DNA from: Candidatus Obscuribacter sp.
GTDB lineage: Bacteria; Cyanobacteriota; Vampirovibrionia; Obscuribacterales; Obscuribacteraceae
Assembly: GCA_021772095.1 (NCBI GenBank)
Contig: JADYXR010000018.1
Coordinates: 1 to 32,446, forward strand
DNA: 32,446 nt
Reading direction: 5' to 3'
This document shows positions 9,691 through 16,937 of the stretch, one piece after another. Each line of letters opens with the position of its first letter. Position 1 is the stretch's first letter. Both the position numbers and the translations under genes were made by a program. Under the pieces are notes generated by a model. The model saw only the letters and a list, made by a program, of their open reading frames with translations. It had not been told where the DNA came from and searched no databases.

Positions 9691-11253
9691 ACCGACCTGG
9701 ATCTCGCAATCACCACCACTGGTGATATCGACATCAACGGCGCGGTTGCAGTCGGAGCCGGAACTGTACAGCTCACAGCAGACGATGTCACTCAGGGACT
9801 CGGTTCGCTCACGGCTAACAGCCTCGGTTTCACCCTCACAGGTAATGCCGCCCTCGCCACCAACATCACCAACTTGTTGAACAGCTCGGGAGCGACCATA
9901 ACCCTGACCAACACGGGCGCTCTGACGCTCAACGACATCACCGCAACTGATGCCCTCTCAATCATCAACAATGGTGCCCTGAGCGTTGCAGCAGCTGCAA
10001 ACATCTTGAGCAATCAATCGATCTTCATCCAAACAGCTGATGCTGGCAATATCAACATCGGTGATGATGCCACGATCGAAACTCTGGTCGCTGTTAAAGT
10101 GAACCCAGGCGATGGTGATGTCACCATCCTTCAAGGTGCCGCTCCAACAAAGACCAAGAACCTGAAAGCCAAAGGGGTTGAGGTTGTATTGGATGGCGGT
10201 CTTGCCTTACAAGGTAAGGGCAAGGGAACGAAGAAGGTCGTAGGCGATAAAGAATTCCCGTCGACCGTCACCGCCCGCGGTGCTAACGTTCTGATCAAAG
10301 CCCAAAACAAGAAAGGCATCATACTCGGTCAAAATGTAATCATCACAGCGGATCCACCGGTAGTCGCCTTAGCTCAAGGATCCACCAGAGAACCTAAATC
10401 TGGCACGGCTCTCCAACCAGCTGACAGCTTCACCACGGAACTGTTGAATGCTCCTAGCGTTCTCGCTCCAATCAACACAGTTGCAACTTTGACCAGTGCT
10501 CCATCGATCAACCTCAACAACACGATCGACAACACACTGTCCAACCTCGCAACCGCCAACACCAACCTCGGCGCCCTCGGTCAAATGGAAGATGACTCAT
10601 TCATGGTCACCTACGCACCAATGGGCTACATGGTTGACGGCAACGTCTGCAGCGACATGGACTTCGGTTTCACTTCCAACGCTAAAGCTGGAAGCGGAAA
10701 CGCAGTATCAACCATGAAGCACAGCGAATGTGTCACGATGGATAACGGCAGCGCTCTGTTCGTTCCTTCGAAGAACATGACAATCGTAACGCCGAAAGGC
10801 TCGGTCAAATTGGCAGCTAACTCCGTTGCATTCGTCAGCGTAGATGGCAACCAACTCTCCGTATACGACATCAACGACAACCACAAATCCAGCGTTGTAG
10901 TTTCCACCGGAGGACGCGACCTCGCGCTCTCACCAGGACGCCACCTCGTTGTAACCCATGACAAAGCGAGCAACTTCGCCGAAGTCAACCCAATCGAATC
11001 AATCATGCACCGTTCAGTCGCTAAGCACGAACTCGGCGCTGGTAAGAGAGCATTCGTCTCCGAATTCTCCATCCCATCAGCCGTAAGCGTTGTGAAGCCA
11101 TTGAAAGCAATGCTCGCCTCCAGCGATGCCGAAGCGAAGAAAGTCGCAGCTCGCATCCTGAAGACATCAGCGGTCGTGATGATGGTCGGTGGACAAGCCC
11201 AGTTCGACTATCACGCAAAGCCACGCACCGTTGCTTTGAGCGCAATGAAATAA
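7681..11253 (+). CDS. giant beta-helix protein, part 2 (same frame after an in-frame TAA), with C-terminal domain
   Basis: 1,190 codons in exactly the frame of the upstream part. The first possible start is TTG at 7777 and it lacks a ribosome binding site, so independent translation is unlikely; this reads as the severed 3' portion of one gene. Beta-helix repeats continue to about nt 10130. A Lys-rich linker follows to about 10560, then a non-repetitive domain of about 230 residues. That domain contains two Cys (VCSDMDFG and HSECVTM) and a beta-rich stretch resembling FecR-like folds (TPKGSVKLAANSVAFVSV, then LSPGRHLVVT). If the TAA is real, cells lose this domain unless the stop is read through. 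A sequencing or assembly error is an equal possibility. Ends with TAA just before a strong terminator. Confidence 0.75.
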   Translation, partial: ADANAAPGGSLTINEGGSINVDAIVGTDLDVQLNVFADVNLIGDINVGPATVGIQADNVTTATNEKITADFLTLDIDAGGTATVNTNVNSLSTINGTGSVVVTEDGGIALNVQSATDLTVTAGAGDITTSADFSVANLDLFNDNGNVVISNNVTGTTSIVIDTQGGAGGISGAGTLIGPDIDLFSDTGNITANVNGVGNISTSVGAQADQGGDVSLTYLGTGTLTLEASTGNGNFTVAGTALNDGDVAINGNIDGTGSLDITTDTLSFNGAFELDFDDISVQSFLGTGLTINGTAAYGTFTTTDGGAGTSFTATDGNLTFNSNTQYNGGDVFATLAVNNGINAYTNNGNLNGDGAFDGDPAANALTITAAIVAGAGTTTNFSNVFILQGNTIVNNSGDVTLAANLIFQGQSLAIIASGNVTTTGATLIDLSSNTTDGGTLTVLAGYNSTGTTVGNVITQTANPVTVTGPSATGGNINLAGVTINTSSTAVGGDGGDVLLLAQGGVGGTFTSAGTVTVGPINTNGDATGGTVLVGGSSDVTVGNISTIGTTSTDGSVVLGVGTATIQGGSPIFTNGVQSGGVFAPGTLTAGDLTYGTINAGTGDVNLAGAFTAADTIGGGAITSDTLAFTVGAGAANVSSTSNRINATAVAAGGSISVTETNDLIIDAVTGTDLDLAITTTGDIDINGAVAVGAGTVQLTADDVTQGLGSLTANSLGFTLTGNAALATNITNLLNSSGATITLTNTGALTLNDITATDALSIINNGALSVAAAANILSNQSIFIQTADAGNINIGDDATIETLVAVKVNPGDGDVTILQGAAPTKTKNLKAKGVEVVLDGGLALQGKGKGTKKVVGDKEFPSTVTARGANVLIKAQNKKGIILGQNVIITADPPVVALAQGSTREPKSGTALQPADSFTTELLNAPSVLAPINTVATLTSAPSINLNNTIDNTLSNLATANTNLGALGQMEDDSFMVTYAPMGYMVDGNVCSDMDFGFTSNAKAGSGNAVSTMKHSECVTMDNGSALFVPSKNMTIVTPKGSVKLAANSVAFVSVDGNQLSVYDINDNHKSSVVVSTGGRDLALSPGRHLVVTHDKASNFAEVNPIESIMHRSVAKHELGAGKRAFVSEFSIPSAVSVVKPLKAMLASSDAEAKKVAARILKTSAVVMMVGGQAQFDYHAKPRTVALSAMK

Positions 11254-11276
11254 GCGAACTGCTCTAAGTTAGATCG

Positions 11277-11316
11277 CAAGAAGGGGTGCCTTAACCGGCG
11301 CCCCTTCTTGTTATTT
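11277..11316 (+). terminator. Rho-independent terminator of the giant gene
   Basis: A 14-bp stem (11277-11290 with 11297-11310, one T-G wobble) closes a TTAACC loop and is followed by TTATTT. It starts 24 bases after the stop codon, and nothing on the minus strand nearby would use it. Confidence 0.9.
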
Positions 11317-11378
11317 GGAGTGATTCCAGAGAACATCTGCCGAAATTTCGATCGGTCGAAGTCACTTATTTCGGGAAC

Positions 11379-11384
11379 TATAAT
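11379..11384 (+). promoter_or_regulatory. candidate -10 box (TATAAT) for the 112-residue ORF
   Basis: A perfect TATAAT lies 123 bases before the ATG at 11507. The -35 position 17 bp upstream holds only a weak TCGAAG. A nested inverted repeat (CCGAAAT at 11340-11346 with ATTTCGG at 11368-11374, enclosing TTCGA/TCGAA) covers the -35 area and could be a regulator site. Confidence 0.4.
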
Positions 11385-11506
11385 TACCTACCGAGAGTCA
11401 CGCAAGGAGCCTTGAGCCACTGACGAGAACGCGCCCTGGGTCTTCCGATATGGGCGGTCTGCCATATTCAGCCACATCCAAATTGAATCGGTTTAACGAG
11501 GTAATA

Positions 11507-11845
11507 ATGAACAACGTACATCAAGCCCTGGACGCATTATTGGATGAGAACAAAAGGGCTTTTGCCGTCGAAGATTATGAAACCGCTTATCACACGCTGG
11601 CTTCAGCAATGCATTTGGCAGTCGCGATGATTTCGCCCGACAAGCTTTTGCAAATTTCCGAAACAGCCAGCATCCAACGGGATTTTATAGATACCAACTC
11701 ACCGGAACACAAATATGCATCAGAACAAGCTCGAGGCCGTGGCAACGAAAGCATCTTCTCAAGTTTGTCCAATCAGGCCGAAACCGCCAGTCTTATAGCT
11801 AAAGCTCGGCTCGATCGCAACGAAATCTCTACGATTTATGCGTGA
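11507..11845 (+). CDS. small helical protein of unknown function (112 aa)
   Basis: I do not recognise this family. The ATG at 11507 is preceded by GAGG with a 5-nt gap, which decides for it over an upstream in-frame start lacking a site. The product has no signal peptide or membrane segment. The sequence looks helical throughout, and the EDYETAYHTLASAMHLA stretch resembles one helical-hairpin repeat of the TPR kind. It is a monocistronic gene between the giant gene's terminator and the convergent dxs, with its own likely promoter at 11379. The composition matches its neighbours. A cytosolic adaptor or regulator role would be a guess. Confidence 0.65.
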   Translation: MNNVHQALDALLDENKRAFAVEDYETAYHTLASAMHLAVAMISPDKLLQISETASIQRDFIDTNSPEHKYASEQARGRGNESIFSSLSNQAETASLIAKARLDRNEISTIYA

Positions 11846-11848
11846 CTA

Positions 11849-11868
11849 TGTTCAATCAATACTGAACA
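11849..11868. terminator. weak hairpin between convergent genes
   Basis: TGTTCA and TGAACA form a perfect 6-bp stem around an 8-nt loop, in the 35 bases between the stop of the 112-residue ORF and the stop of dxs. There is no clear T-tract, so this is only a candidate shared terminator. Confidence 0.3.
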
Positions 11869-11880
11869 AACGAAAGAACT

Positions 11881-13842
11881 TCAGGACTTCGAATATTTAA
11901 GAACAAAGTCTGCGATTTTCGTTTTGCTCAAACCAACTTCATCAAGAAGAATCGATCTGCCACCATGTTCGATGAAGTTATCAGGAACACCTAGTGGTGC
12001 GATTTCAGCGAGTCTTGTTTGTGGAGCAGTCAAACGCAGTTGCGAACGGAATTCCATTACTGCAGCACCGAAGCCACCAGACAAACAACCTTCTTCAAGA
12101 GTAATGATTTTGTTTTCCGCGTTCTGAAGCAGCGTGGTCAGCATTGCGAAATCGAGCGGTTTGACAGAACGAGCATTGACTATCGTGACGTCCAAACCTT
12201 GAGGCTTCATCAACGCAGCGGCATCAACAGCGGTTTTCACCATTGAACCGAAAGCAAGCAGAACAACTTTATTGTTCGTTCCTTCTAATGGCGTTCCTTC
12301 TTGAACGACATCCCATTTTGAAAGATCGATAGTTTCCATCGGAGTCTTCAACAATTCCGGATTGAAAACCTCATCACGAGGAAAACGAATTGCCACTGGT
12401 CCTTTAAGATTTTTGATTACGGTATAAAGCATGTTGCGAAGCTCGGCACCATCTTTAGGCGCAAGAACAGTGAAGTTCGGCACGCTGCGCAGATATGCGA
12501 TATCAAACACGCCCTGGTGCGTTTCGCCGTCTTCGACCAAGCCACCACGGTCGATACCAAAGACAACGGGCAAATTCATAATCGCGACATCATGAATCAC
12601 TTGATCGATCGCACGCTGCAAGAAGGTCGAGTAAATCGAAACCACCGGTTTCAATCCAGCCTTCGCCATACCGGCGGCCATAGTGACGGCATGTTGTTCG
12701 CAAATAGCGACGTCGAAGAAGCGCTCTGGATAAGCTTTTCCGAACTTAACTAAACCACTGCCTTCCGCGGTGGCCGGAGTGATTGCCACCAGATTCGGTT
12801 CTACTTCCGCAAGGGATATCAACGATTCCGTAAACACATCCGAGTAAGTTTTCGCTGCGATTTTCTTGTCGGCGGCTGGCTCTACGCGCGGCTCGAGGTT
12901 ATACGATTTTTTGACGCCGTGATATTTGATCGAATCACGTTCGGCTGGATCGAAGCCTTTTCCTTTTTGCGTAATCAAATGCGCGATCAGAGGAACGTGT
13001 TCGTCTTTGACTTTATTGAACACTTCGATGATGGCGCCGACGTCGTGTCCATCGATTGGACCGGAATAATTGACGCCCAATTTTTCGAAAACAATTCCAG
13101 GTGTGTCGATGCGTTCAGTCGCTTCATGTTTCACAGATTCAATCAGTTTCCACACAGCAGGCGTCAAAGACATGCCATCAAGCTGATCTTCGAGTAGCGT
13201 GATTTTTTGTTTGATATCTTTGTAGAAAAAAGTTTCCTTGATGCGCTTCATGTACTGCGACAGTCCGCCCATGTTTTCACTGATCGACATTTCATTGTCG
13301 TTGAGCAAAATCAAAACATCGCGCTGGATGTGACCAAGGTGATTGAGCGCCTCAAGCGCCATTCCACCGGTCAAACCGCCATCGCCAATCAGTGCAATCA
13401 CTTTATGATCTTGTTTCAAATGATCCCGAGCAATCGCCATTCCAACACCCAGCGAAACCGAGGTTGAACTGTGCCCGGCGACAAAAGCGTCATGCTCGCT
13501 TTCGTTCGGATTGATGAATCCGGAAAGACCCTTAAATTGACGCAGGGTGTTGAACCGATCGCGTCGTCCGGTGAGCATTTTGTGAACATACGCCTGGTGC
13601 CCGACATCCCAGAGGATTTGATCCTTAGGTGTGTCAAAAACATAGTGCAATGCCAGGGTAATTTCGACGATTCCAAGGTTGGAAGCCAGGTGTCCACCGG
13701 TGACGTTGAGATTGCGAACAATCTCTGACCGGATCTCCTGAGCCAGCGACCTGAGCTCGTTTAACGACAACTTTTTAAGTTCGGCGGGAGCGACGATGGC
13801 ATCGAGAAATGAACTCGGCGGATGCTGTGCTAACGTTTGCAT
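11881..13842 (-). CDS. dxs: 1-deoxy-D-xylulose-5-phosphate synthase
   Basis: 653 residues, the normal family length. It condenses pyruvate and glyceraldehyde-3-phosphate with thiamine diphosphate to make DXP, the first step of the MEP isoprenoid route, in the cytosol. Visible family features are HLASNLG near residue 51, WDVGHQAYVHK near 78-88, the thiamine-diphosphate motif GDG at 153-155 ending in LLNDN (Asn181), and the transketolase pyrimidine-domain signature DVAICEQHAVTMAAGMA with the catalytic Glu. A C-terminal transketolase domain is complete. The ATG start has only a weak GGGA nearby. It is a single gene here with no other isoprenoid gene beside it. The divergent neighbour is a secreted HMA-like protein. 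No oddities seen. Confidence 0.97.
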   Translation of the reverse strand: MQTLAQHPPSSFLDAIVAPAELKKLSLNELRSLAQEIRSEIVRNLNVTGGHLASNLGIVEITLALHYVFDTPKDQILWDVGHQAYVHKMLTGRRDRFNTLRQFKGLSGFINPNESEHDAFVAGHSSTSVSLGVGMAIARDHLKQDHKVIALIGDGGLTGGMALEALNHLGHIQRDVLILLNDNEMSISENMGGLSQYMKRIKETFFYKDIKQKITLLEDQLDGMSLTPAVWKLIESVKHEATERIDTPGIVFEKLGVNYSGPIDGHDVGAIIEVFNKVKDEHVPLIAHLITQKGKGFDPAERDSIKYHGVKKSYNLEPRVEPAADKKIAAKTYSDVFTESLISLAEVEPNLVAITPATAEGSGLVKFGKAYPERFFDVAICEQHAVTMAAGMAKAGLKPVVSIYSTFLQRAIDQVIHDVAIMNLPVVFGIDRGGLVEDGETHQGVFDIAYLRSVPNFTVLAPKDGAELRNMLYTVIKNLKGPVAIRFPRDEVFNPELLKTPMETIDLSKWDVVQEGTPLEGTNNKVVLLAFGSMVKTAVDAAALMKPQGLDVTIVNARSVKPLDFAMLTTLLQNAENKIITLEEGCLSGGFGAAVMEFRSQLRLTAPQTRLAEIAPLGVPDNFIEHGGRSILLDEVGLSKTKIADFVLKYSKS

Positions 13843-13967
13843 GTTCCCGAAAGGCCCCAGTGGTCAGAACTTAACAAGAGCATCATATCAACGACCGCCG
13901 GGCGAGATCTTAATAAATTCTGCAATGATCCAATTTATGGTCAATTTCTTACGCAAACAGGCGTCTT

Positions 13968-13997
13968 TTGAGCAACAATGACTACGCAAACTTATAT
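13968..13997 (+). promoter_or_regulatory. candidate promoter for the HMA-like gene
   Basis: TTGAGC (13968-13973) and TTATAT (13992-13997) are 18 bp apart, just before the ATG at 14019. A direct repeat ACGCAAAC occurs at 13951-13958 and 13984-13991, flanking and overlapping the boxes, and may be a regulator site. Confidence 0.3.
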
Positions 13998-14018
13998 AAC
14001 GAATGAGTCGAAACCTTA

Positions 14019-14642
14019 ATGCTGACAAATCTTCTAGCCCTTTGTGTAGTGATCTTGCTGTCATGTCCTTCAGCCGCTTCAGCGCGACAAATTGACGTGG
14101 CGCCAACCGGGGTCGTTGTTTCCACACCCGCCAAGAGCGCTGCTCGCGTCAATCAGCTCGGGTCCGGCGAAACAAGCACTGCCGGCACAATTTCGAGTTC
14201 CTCTAAGAAACGTAAGGAAGCGACAAAACTGGATAATGCGTCGACTAAAGAATCAAACAGAGCTGGCGCTCGCAGTTCCGCCCCGGCAGGTCAAGAGGGT
14301 AGTGATTCCCGCGTACTCACAGCCCGATTGAAGGGCTCGCTTTGTGTGTCATGCCTGTACCAGCTGGAAAAGAAGATTCTAGAGGTCGAAGGCGTTAAAA
14401 GCGCCCGGGTAGTCCGCCCGCCAAAGAACGTCGGGCCAGACGCCAACGAACGGGCTTACGCGAAGCTTCAAATCATCTACCTGGCGTCAAAACTGAACCC
14501 TAAGAAGATCAAGAAAATTGTCGGGCAAAACGACTTCGGCATCAAAGAAGAAAATGACGTCGCCATGACCGACAACTTCAAACCGCTCGTCGATCCGTTC
14601 GAAGCGGAACGCTCAAGAGTTATCGATGTTCAGTTCAAATGA
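14019..14642 (+). CDS. secreted protein with a heavy-metal-associated (HMA)-like domain
   Basis: 207 residues. An N-terminal signal peptide (about residues 1-22, ending SAASA) is followed by a low-complexity Ser/Ala/Lys/Gly linker to about residue 95. A C-terminal domain then opens with LKGSLCVSCLYQLEKKILEV. Cys109 and Cys112 form a CxxC placed as in HMA (Atx1/CopZ-type) metal-binding domains, whose signature is GMxCxxC followed by an amphipathic helix and a VEGV-type turn (here VEGVKSARV). It probably binds a soft metal ion such as copper outside the cytoplasm, but no transporter or chaperone gene is adjacent, so the partner is unknown. No good ribosome binding site precedes the ATG. It is divergent from dxs. 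Confidence 0.7.
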   Translation: MLTNLLALCVVILLSCPSAASARQIDVAPTGVVVSTPAKSAARVNQLGSGETSTAGTISSSSKKRKEATKLDNASTKESNRAGARSSAPAGQEGSDSRVLTARLKGSLCVSCLYQLEKKILEVEGVKSARVVRPPKNVGPDANERAYAKLQIIYLASKLNPKKIKKIVGQNDFGIKEENDVAMTDNFKPLVDPFEAERSRVIDVQFK

Positions 14643-14836
14643 CAGCACCTTGCCTGTGTCATCATTGTTTGTCATTAGCATCAGTCGTCATTAACGACAT
14701 CACGTCATCGCTTGCTCGTGACCGTTCCAATTCCGCAAATATTACTCGAACGAAACTTCGCGCGTCGGAGACAGCCATCATCTCGGTCCGCACGAATAAC
14801 TTCTGCTTCCAAACTTTTGCTTCTAGCTGCCGGCGA

Positions 14837-16165
14837 CTAAACTCCAGCCTTCTTGCTTTCAGCAAGCGTCCGGTTTTCTTCTTCGCAGGCGTCCATTTTT
14901 AGATCAACATCCTGTTCAATTCCATGATCCGTGATCAAACGCGCGCCGCGTTGGTAAGTCACATACGACCACATCCAATCAAACATCACAACCATGCGAT
15001 TCCGGAAACCGATCAAGCTGGCGATGTGAATAAATACCCAGGCGAGCCAGGCAAAAAATCCATTGAAAGCGTGCTTGCCAAAACTGGCTACGGCAGCCGA
15101 TCTTCCAATGGTGGCAAGCGAACCTCTGTCGATATATCTAAAGTTATTGGTTGGTTTTCCATCCAAAGAATTTCGAATTGAAGACGCAACCGACTGACCC
15201 ATTTGCAGCGCGACCGGCGCCACGCCCGGGACAGGCTTTTCGTCTTGAATAAAACTGACGATATCGCCGACTGCAAACACCTTGGGATAGTTTTCAATCG
15301 ACAGATCCGGCTGGACGATAATTCGCCCCCCTTTATCAAGTTTCACGCCGTTAAGCGTCTTGGCCAGCGGGCTTGGTGAGACACCGGCGCACCACATTTT
15401 CGTAACTGACGGAATAAACTTGTCACCAATTTGCACACCATCCTTGGTGATATCGGTGACCATTGTTTTGGTCATAACTTCAACGCCAAGTTTTTTCAAA
15501 TCGCTGGTCGCCAGTTCTGATACGCGTTCTGACATGGTTGGCAAAATTCGAGGAGCGCCTTCCAGCAAAATAATTTTGGCCGACTCCGAATCAATGTTGC
15601 GAAAATCATCCATCAAAACACGCCGAGATAATTCAGCGAGCGAACCGGCGAGTTCCACACCAGTAGGACCTCCGCCGATGATCACAAAAGTCAAAAACGA
15701 CTGAACGTCTTTCGAGGTCGAAAGTCGTTCTGCAGCTTCGAACGAAAGAAGCACTGCGCGTCTGATTCTAAATGCGTCTCGCAGACTTTTCAAACCAATC
15801 GCATGTTGTTCCCATTCCTTATGACCGAAGTAACTGCTCTGAGATCCAGCCGCAATCACAAGATAGTCATAGTTTACTTCTCGATCTTCGAGAATGACTG
15901 CCTTACGTTCCACATCAATCGACATCACTTCCGCCATCAAAACGGTGGCGTTTTCTTGTTTGCGCAAAATTGCACGAATAGGATATGCAATTTCAACCGA
16001 TGAAATCGCCGCCATTGCAACTTGATACAACAAAGGCTGAAACAGATGATGGTTGGTGCGATCGATCAAAGTGATTTTGCAGCGCTCACCGCGCAAACCT
16101 TTTGCAACTTCCAGTCCACCAAAGCCGCCGCCAATAATTACGACGTGGGGAATATTTTCCGTCAA
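14837..16165 (-). CDS. ndh: type II NADH dehydrogenase (NDH-2)
   Basis: 442 residues. A single-subunit, non-proton-pumping FAD enzyme that moves electrons from NADH to quinone at the membrane. An FAD-binding GGGFGG lies at 12-17, a second Rossmann motif GGGPTG for NADH at 164-169, the FAD contact FAVGD at 297-301, and the conserved PVAxQMG stretch at 317-323. A hydrophobic C-terminal region (about 369-400) is the usual membrane anchor. The start is TTG, chosen because GGAGG lies 8 nt upstream and the reading begins right before the first Rossmann strand. The small membrane protein upstream ends 41 bases away on the same strand, suggesting an operon. The C-terminus carries a short charged tail beyond the anchor. 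Confidence 0.93.
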   Translation of the reverse strand: MTENIPHVVIIGGGFGGLEVAKGLRGERCKITLIDRTNHHLFQPLLYQVAMAAISSVEIAYPIRAILRKQENATVLMAEVMSIDVERKAVILEDREVNYDYLVIAAGSQSSYFGHKEWEQHAIGLKSLRDAFRIRRAVLLSFEAAERLSTSKDVQSFLTFVIIGGGPTGVELAGSLAELSRRVLMDDFRNIDSESAKIILLEGAPRILPTMSERVSELATSDLKKLGVEVMTKTMVTDITKDGVQIGDKFIPSVTKMWCAGVSPSPLAKTLNGVKLDKGGRIIVQPDLSIENYPKVFAVGDIVSFIQDEKPVPGVAPVALQMGQSVASSIRNSLDGKPTNNFRYIDRGSLATIGRSAAVASFGKHAFNGFFAWLAWVFIHIASLIGFRNRMVVMFDWMWSYVTYQRGARLITDHGIEQDVDLKMDACEEENRTLAESKKAGV

Positions 16166-16206
16166 TGCAGCAACCTCCGCAACCCGTGCGTTAGTAGTAA
16201 ACGGCT

Positions 16207-16581
16207 CTAGTCTACCAGCTTGACGAATTTACCCATGGATGCCACGAGAATCATTAGCGATGCAAATTGCAATCCTATAAACATCAGCGTGCCGACTACC
16301 GACAGCGTGTCTTCCGCAAAGTGCGGATTCTCCCCCCACGCGACGCCAGCCATGGTGAACGCGCCAATGAGTAACATTCCGATGGCTAGAAAGTTACAGG
16401 GAATCTTGAACGGCTTCGCACGGTATTGCCGCGCGACCGATTTGCTGAATTTTTCAAAAGTGATTTCGAGGTTGCAGACCGTGACGGAAACTAAACATAA
16501 GAGGATGATTCCAGCAAAGACTGGTGGTGACACCACCGACAGCAGTCCAAGAAATCCAAGAATTAGAAACTTTAGAAACAT
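16207..16581 (-). CDS. small multi-pass membrane protein, unknown function
   Basis: 124 residues with about four hydrophobic segments (roughly 4-22, 23-37, 62-82 and 95-115). I do not recognise the family. The ATG has GGTGA 7 nt upstream. It lies 41 bases before ndh on the same strand, so it is likely co-transcribed with it. It might help anchor or regulate the respiratory enzyme, but that is inference from position only. Confidence 0.65.
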   Translation of the reverse strand: MFLKFLILGFLGLLSVVSPPVFAGIILLCLVSVTVCNLEITFEKFSKSVARQYRAKPFKIPCNFLAIGMLLIGAFTMAGVAWGENPHFAEDTLSVVGTLMFIGLQFASLMILVASMGKFVKLVD

Positions 16582-16802
16582 ATTGAGTCACCTTGATTCG
16601 TTAATAGCACGCCTTTTTAAGCGCGTTGAACAACTAACGAGAAATTGGCTGATTCAAAAGCCGGCGTCCACTGCTGTGCAGTGGAAACAGAATTAAACTG
16701 AGACTGCTACGCCAGCAGTTCCATCGAAGACAATTGCTCCCACCTGTCATGCATCTACAGGAACGCAATGTCGATAGTTTTCACAGTGAAGGTTGATTTA
16801 AG

Positions 16803-16852
16803 AAAAAAGAAAAAAGAGAAGAGAGCACCGAACGCGGTGCGTTGGTGCTCTC
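16803..16852 (-). terminator. Rho-independent terminator after the VIT/VWA gene
   Basis: On the minus strand GAGAGCACC pairs with GGTGCTCTC (16821-16829 with 16844-16852). An inner AACGC/GCGTT stem with a 3-nt loop and one bulged base extends it. The minus-strand sequence after it is TTCTCTTTTTTCTTTTTTCT, a long T-rich tail. It terminates transcription coming from the VIT/VWA gene through the tRNA-like element. Confidence 0.85.
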
Positions 16853-16872
16853 TCTACAGTGGCACGGAGAAG

Positions 16873-16931
16873 TGCACAGGTAGGGATTCGAACTTCCTTG
16901 CTGTCTTCGGACTTGAGTTCCGCCTCCGCGC
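16873..16931 (-). other. tRNA-like fragment (degenerate, tRNA-Leu-like)
   Basis: Read on the minus strand, GCGCGGA at the 5' end can pair with CCTGTGC at the 3' end as an acceptor-like stem (six pairs including two wobbles, one mismatch). GGCGGAAC then follows, as in the D-arm start of tRNA-Leu. A GTCCGAAGAC segment resembles a class II variable arm, and GTTCGAATCCC is a canonical T-loop. At 59 nt it is too short, no complete anticodon arm is present, and the T-stem pairs poorly. It is best read as a decayed or truncated tRNA gene, or as a tRNA-mimicking 3' end, not a working tRNA. Confidence 0.35.
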
Positions 16932-16937
16932 CGCATC

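Larger units (their letters stand above)
16582..16937. other. 356-bp intergenic region
   Basis: It holds the start-side control region of the small membrane protein, a perfect hairpin TCCACTG/CAGTGGA (16667-16673 with 16679-16685, loop CTGTG), the terminator at 16821-16852 and the tRNA-like element at 16873-16931. No protein-coding gene is seen. Confidence 0.6.

Noticed and set aside
3000..10600. Many long minus-strand ORFs across the giant gene
   Set aside because: They are shadows produced by the codon composition of the Gly/Asn/Thr-rich repeats; none shows a recognisable product or a ribosome binding site.
7777..11253. Independent gene starting at TTG 7777
   Set aside because: No ribosome binding site, no signal peptide, and the repeat sequence runs unbroken across 7681-7776 in the same frame; it is the continuation of the gene begun at 2407.
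16873..16931. Functional tRNA gene
   Set aside because: Only 59 nt, no complete anticodon arm, T-stem mismatched; kept as a degenerate tRNA-like element.
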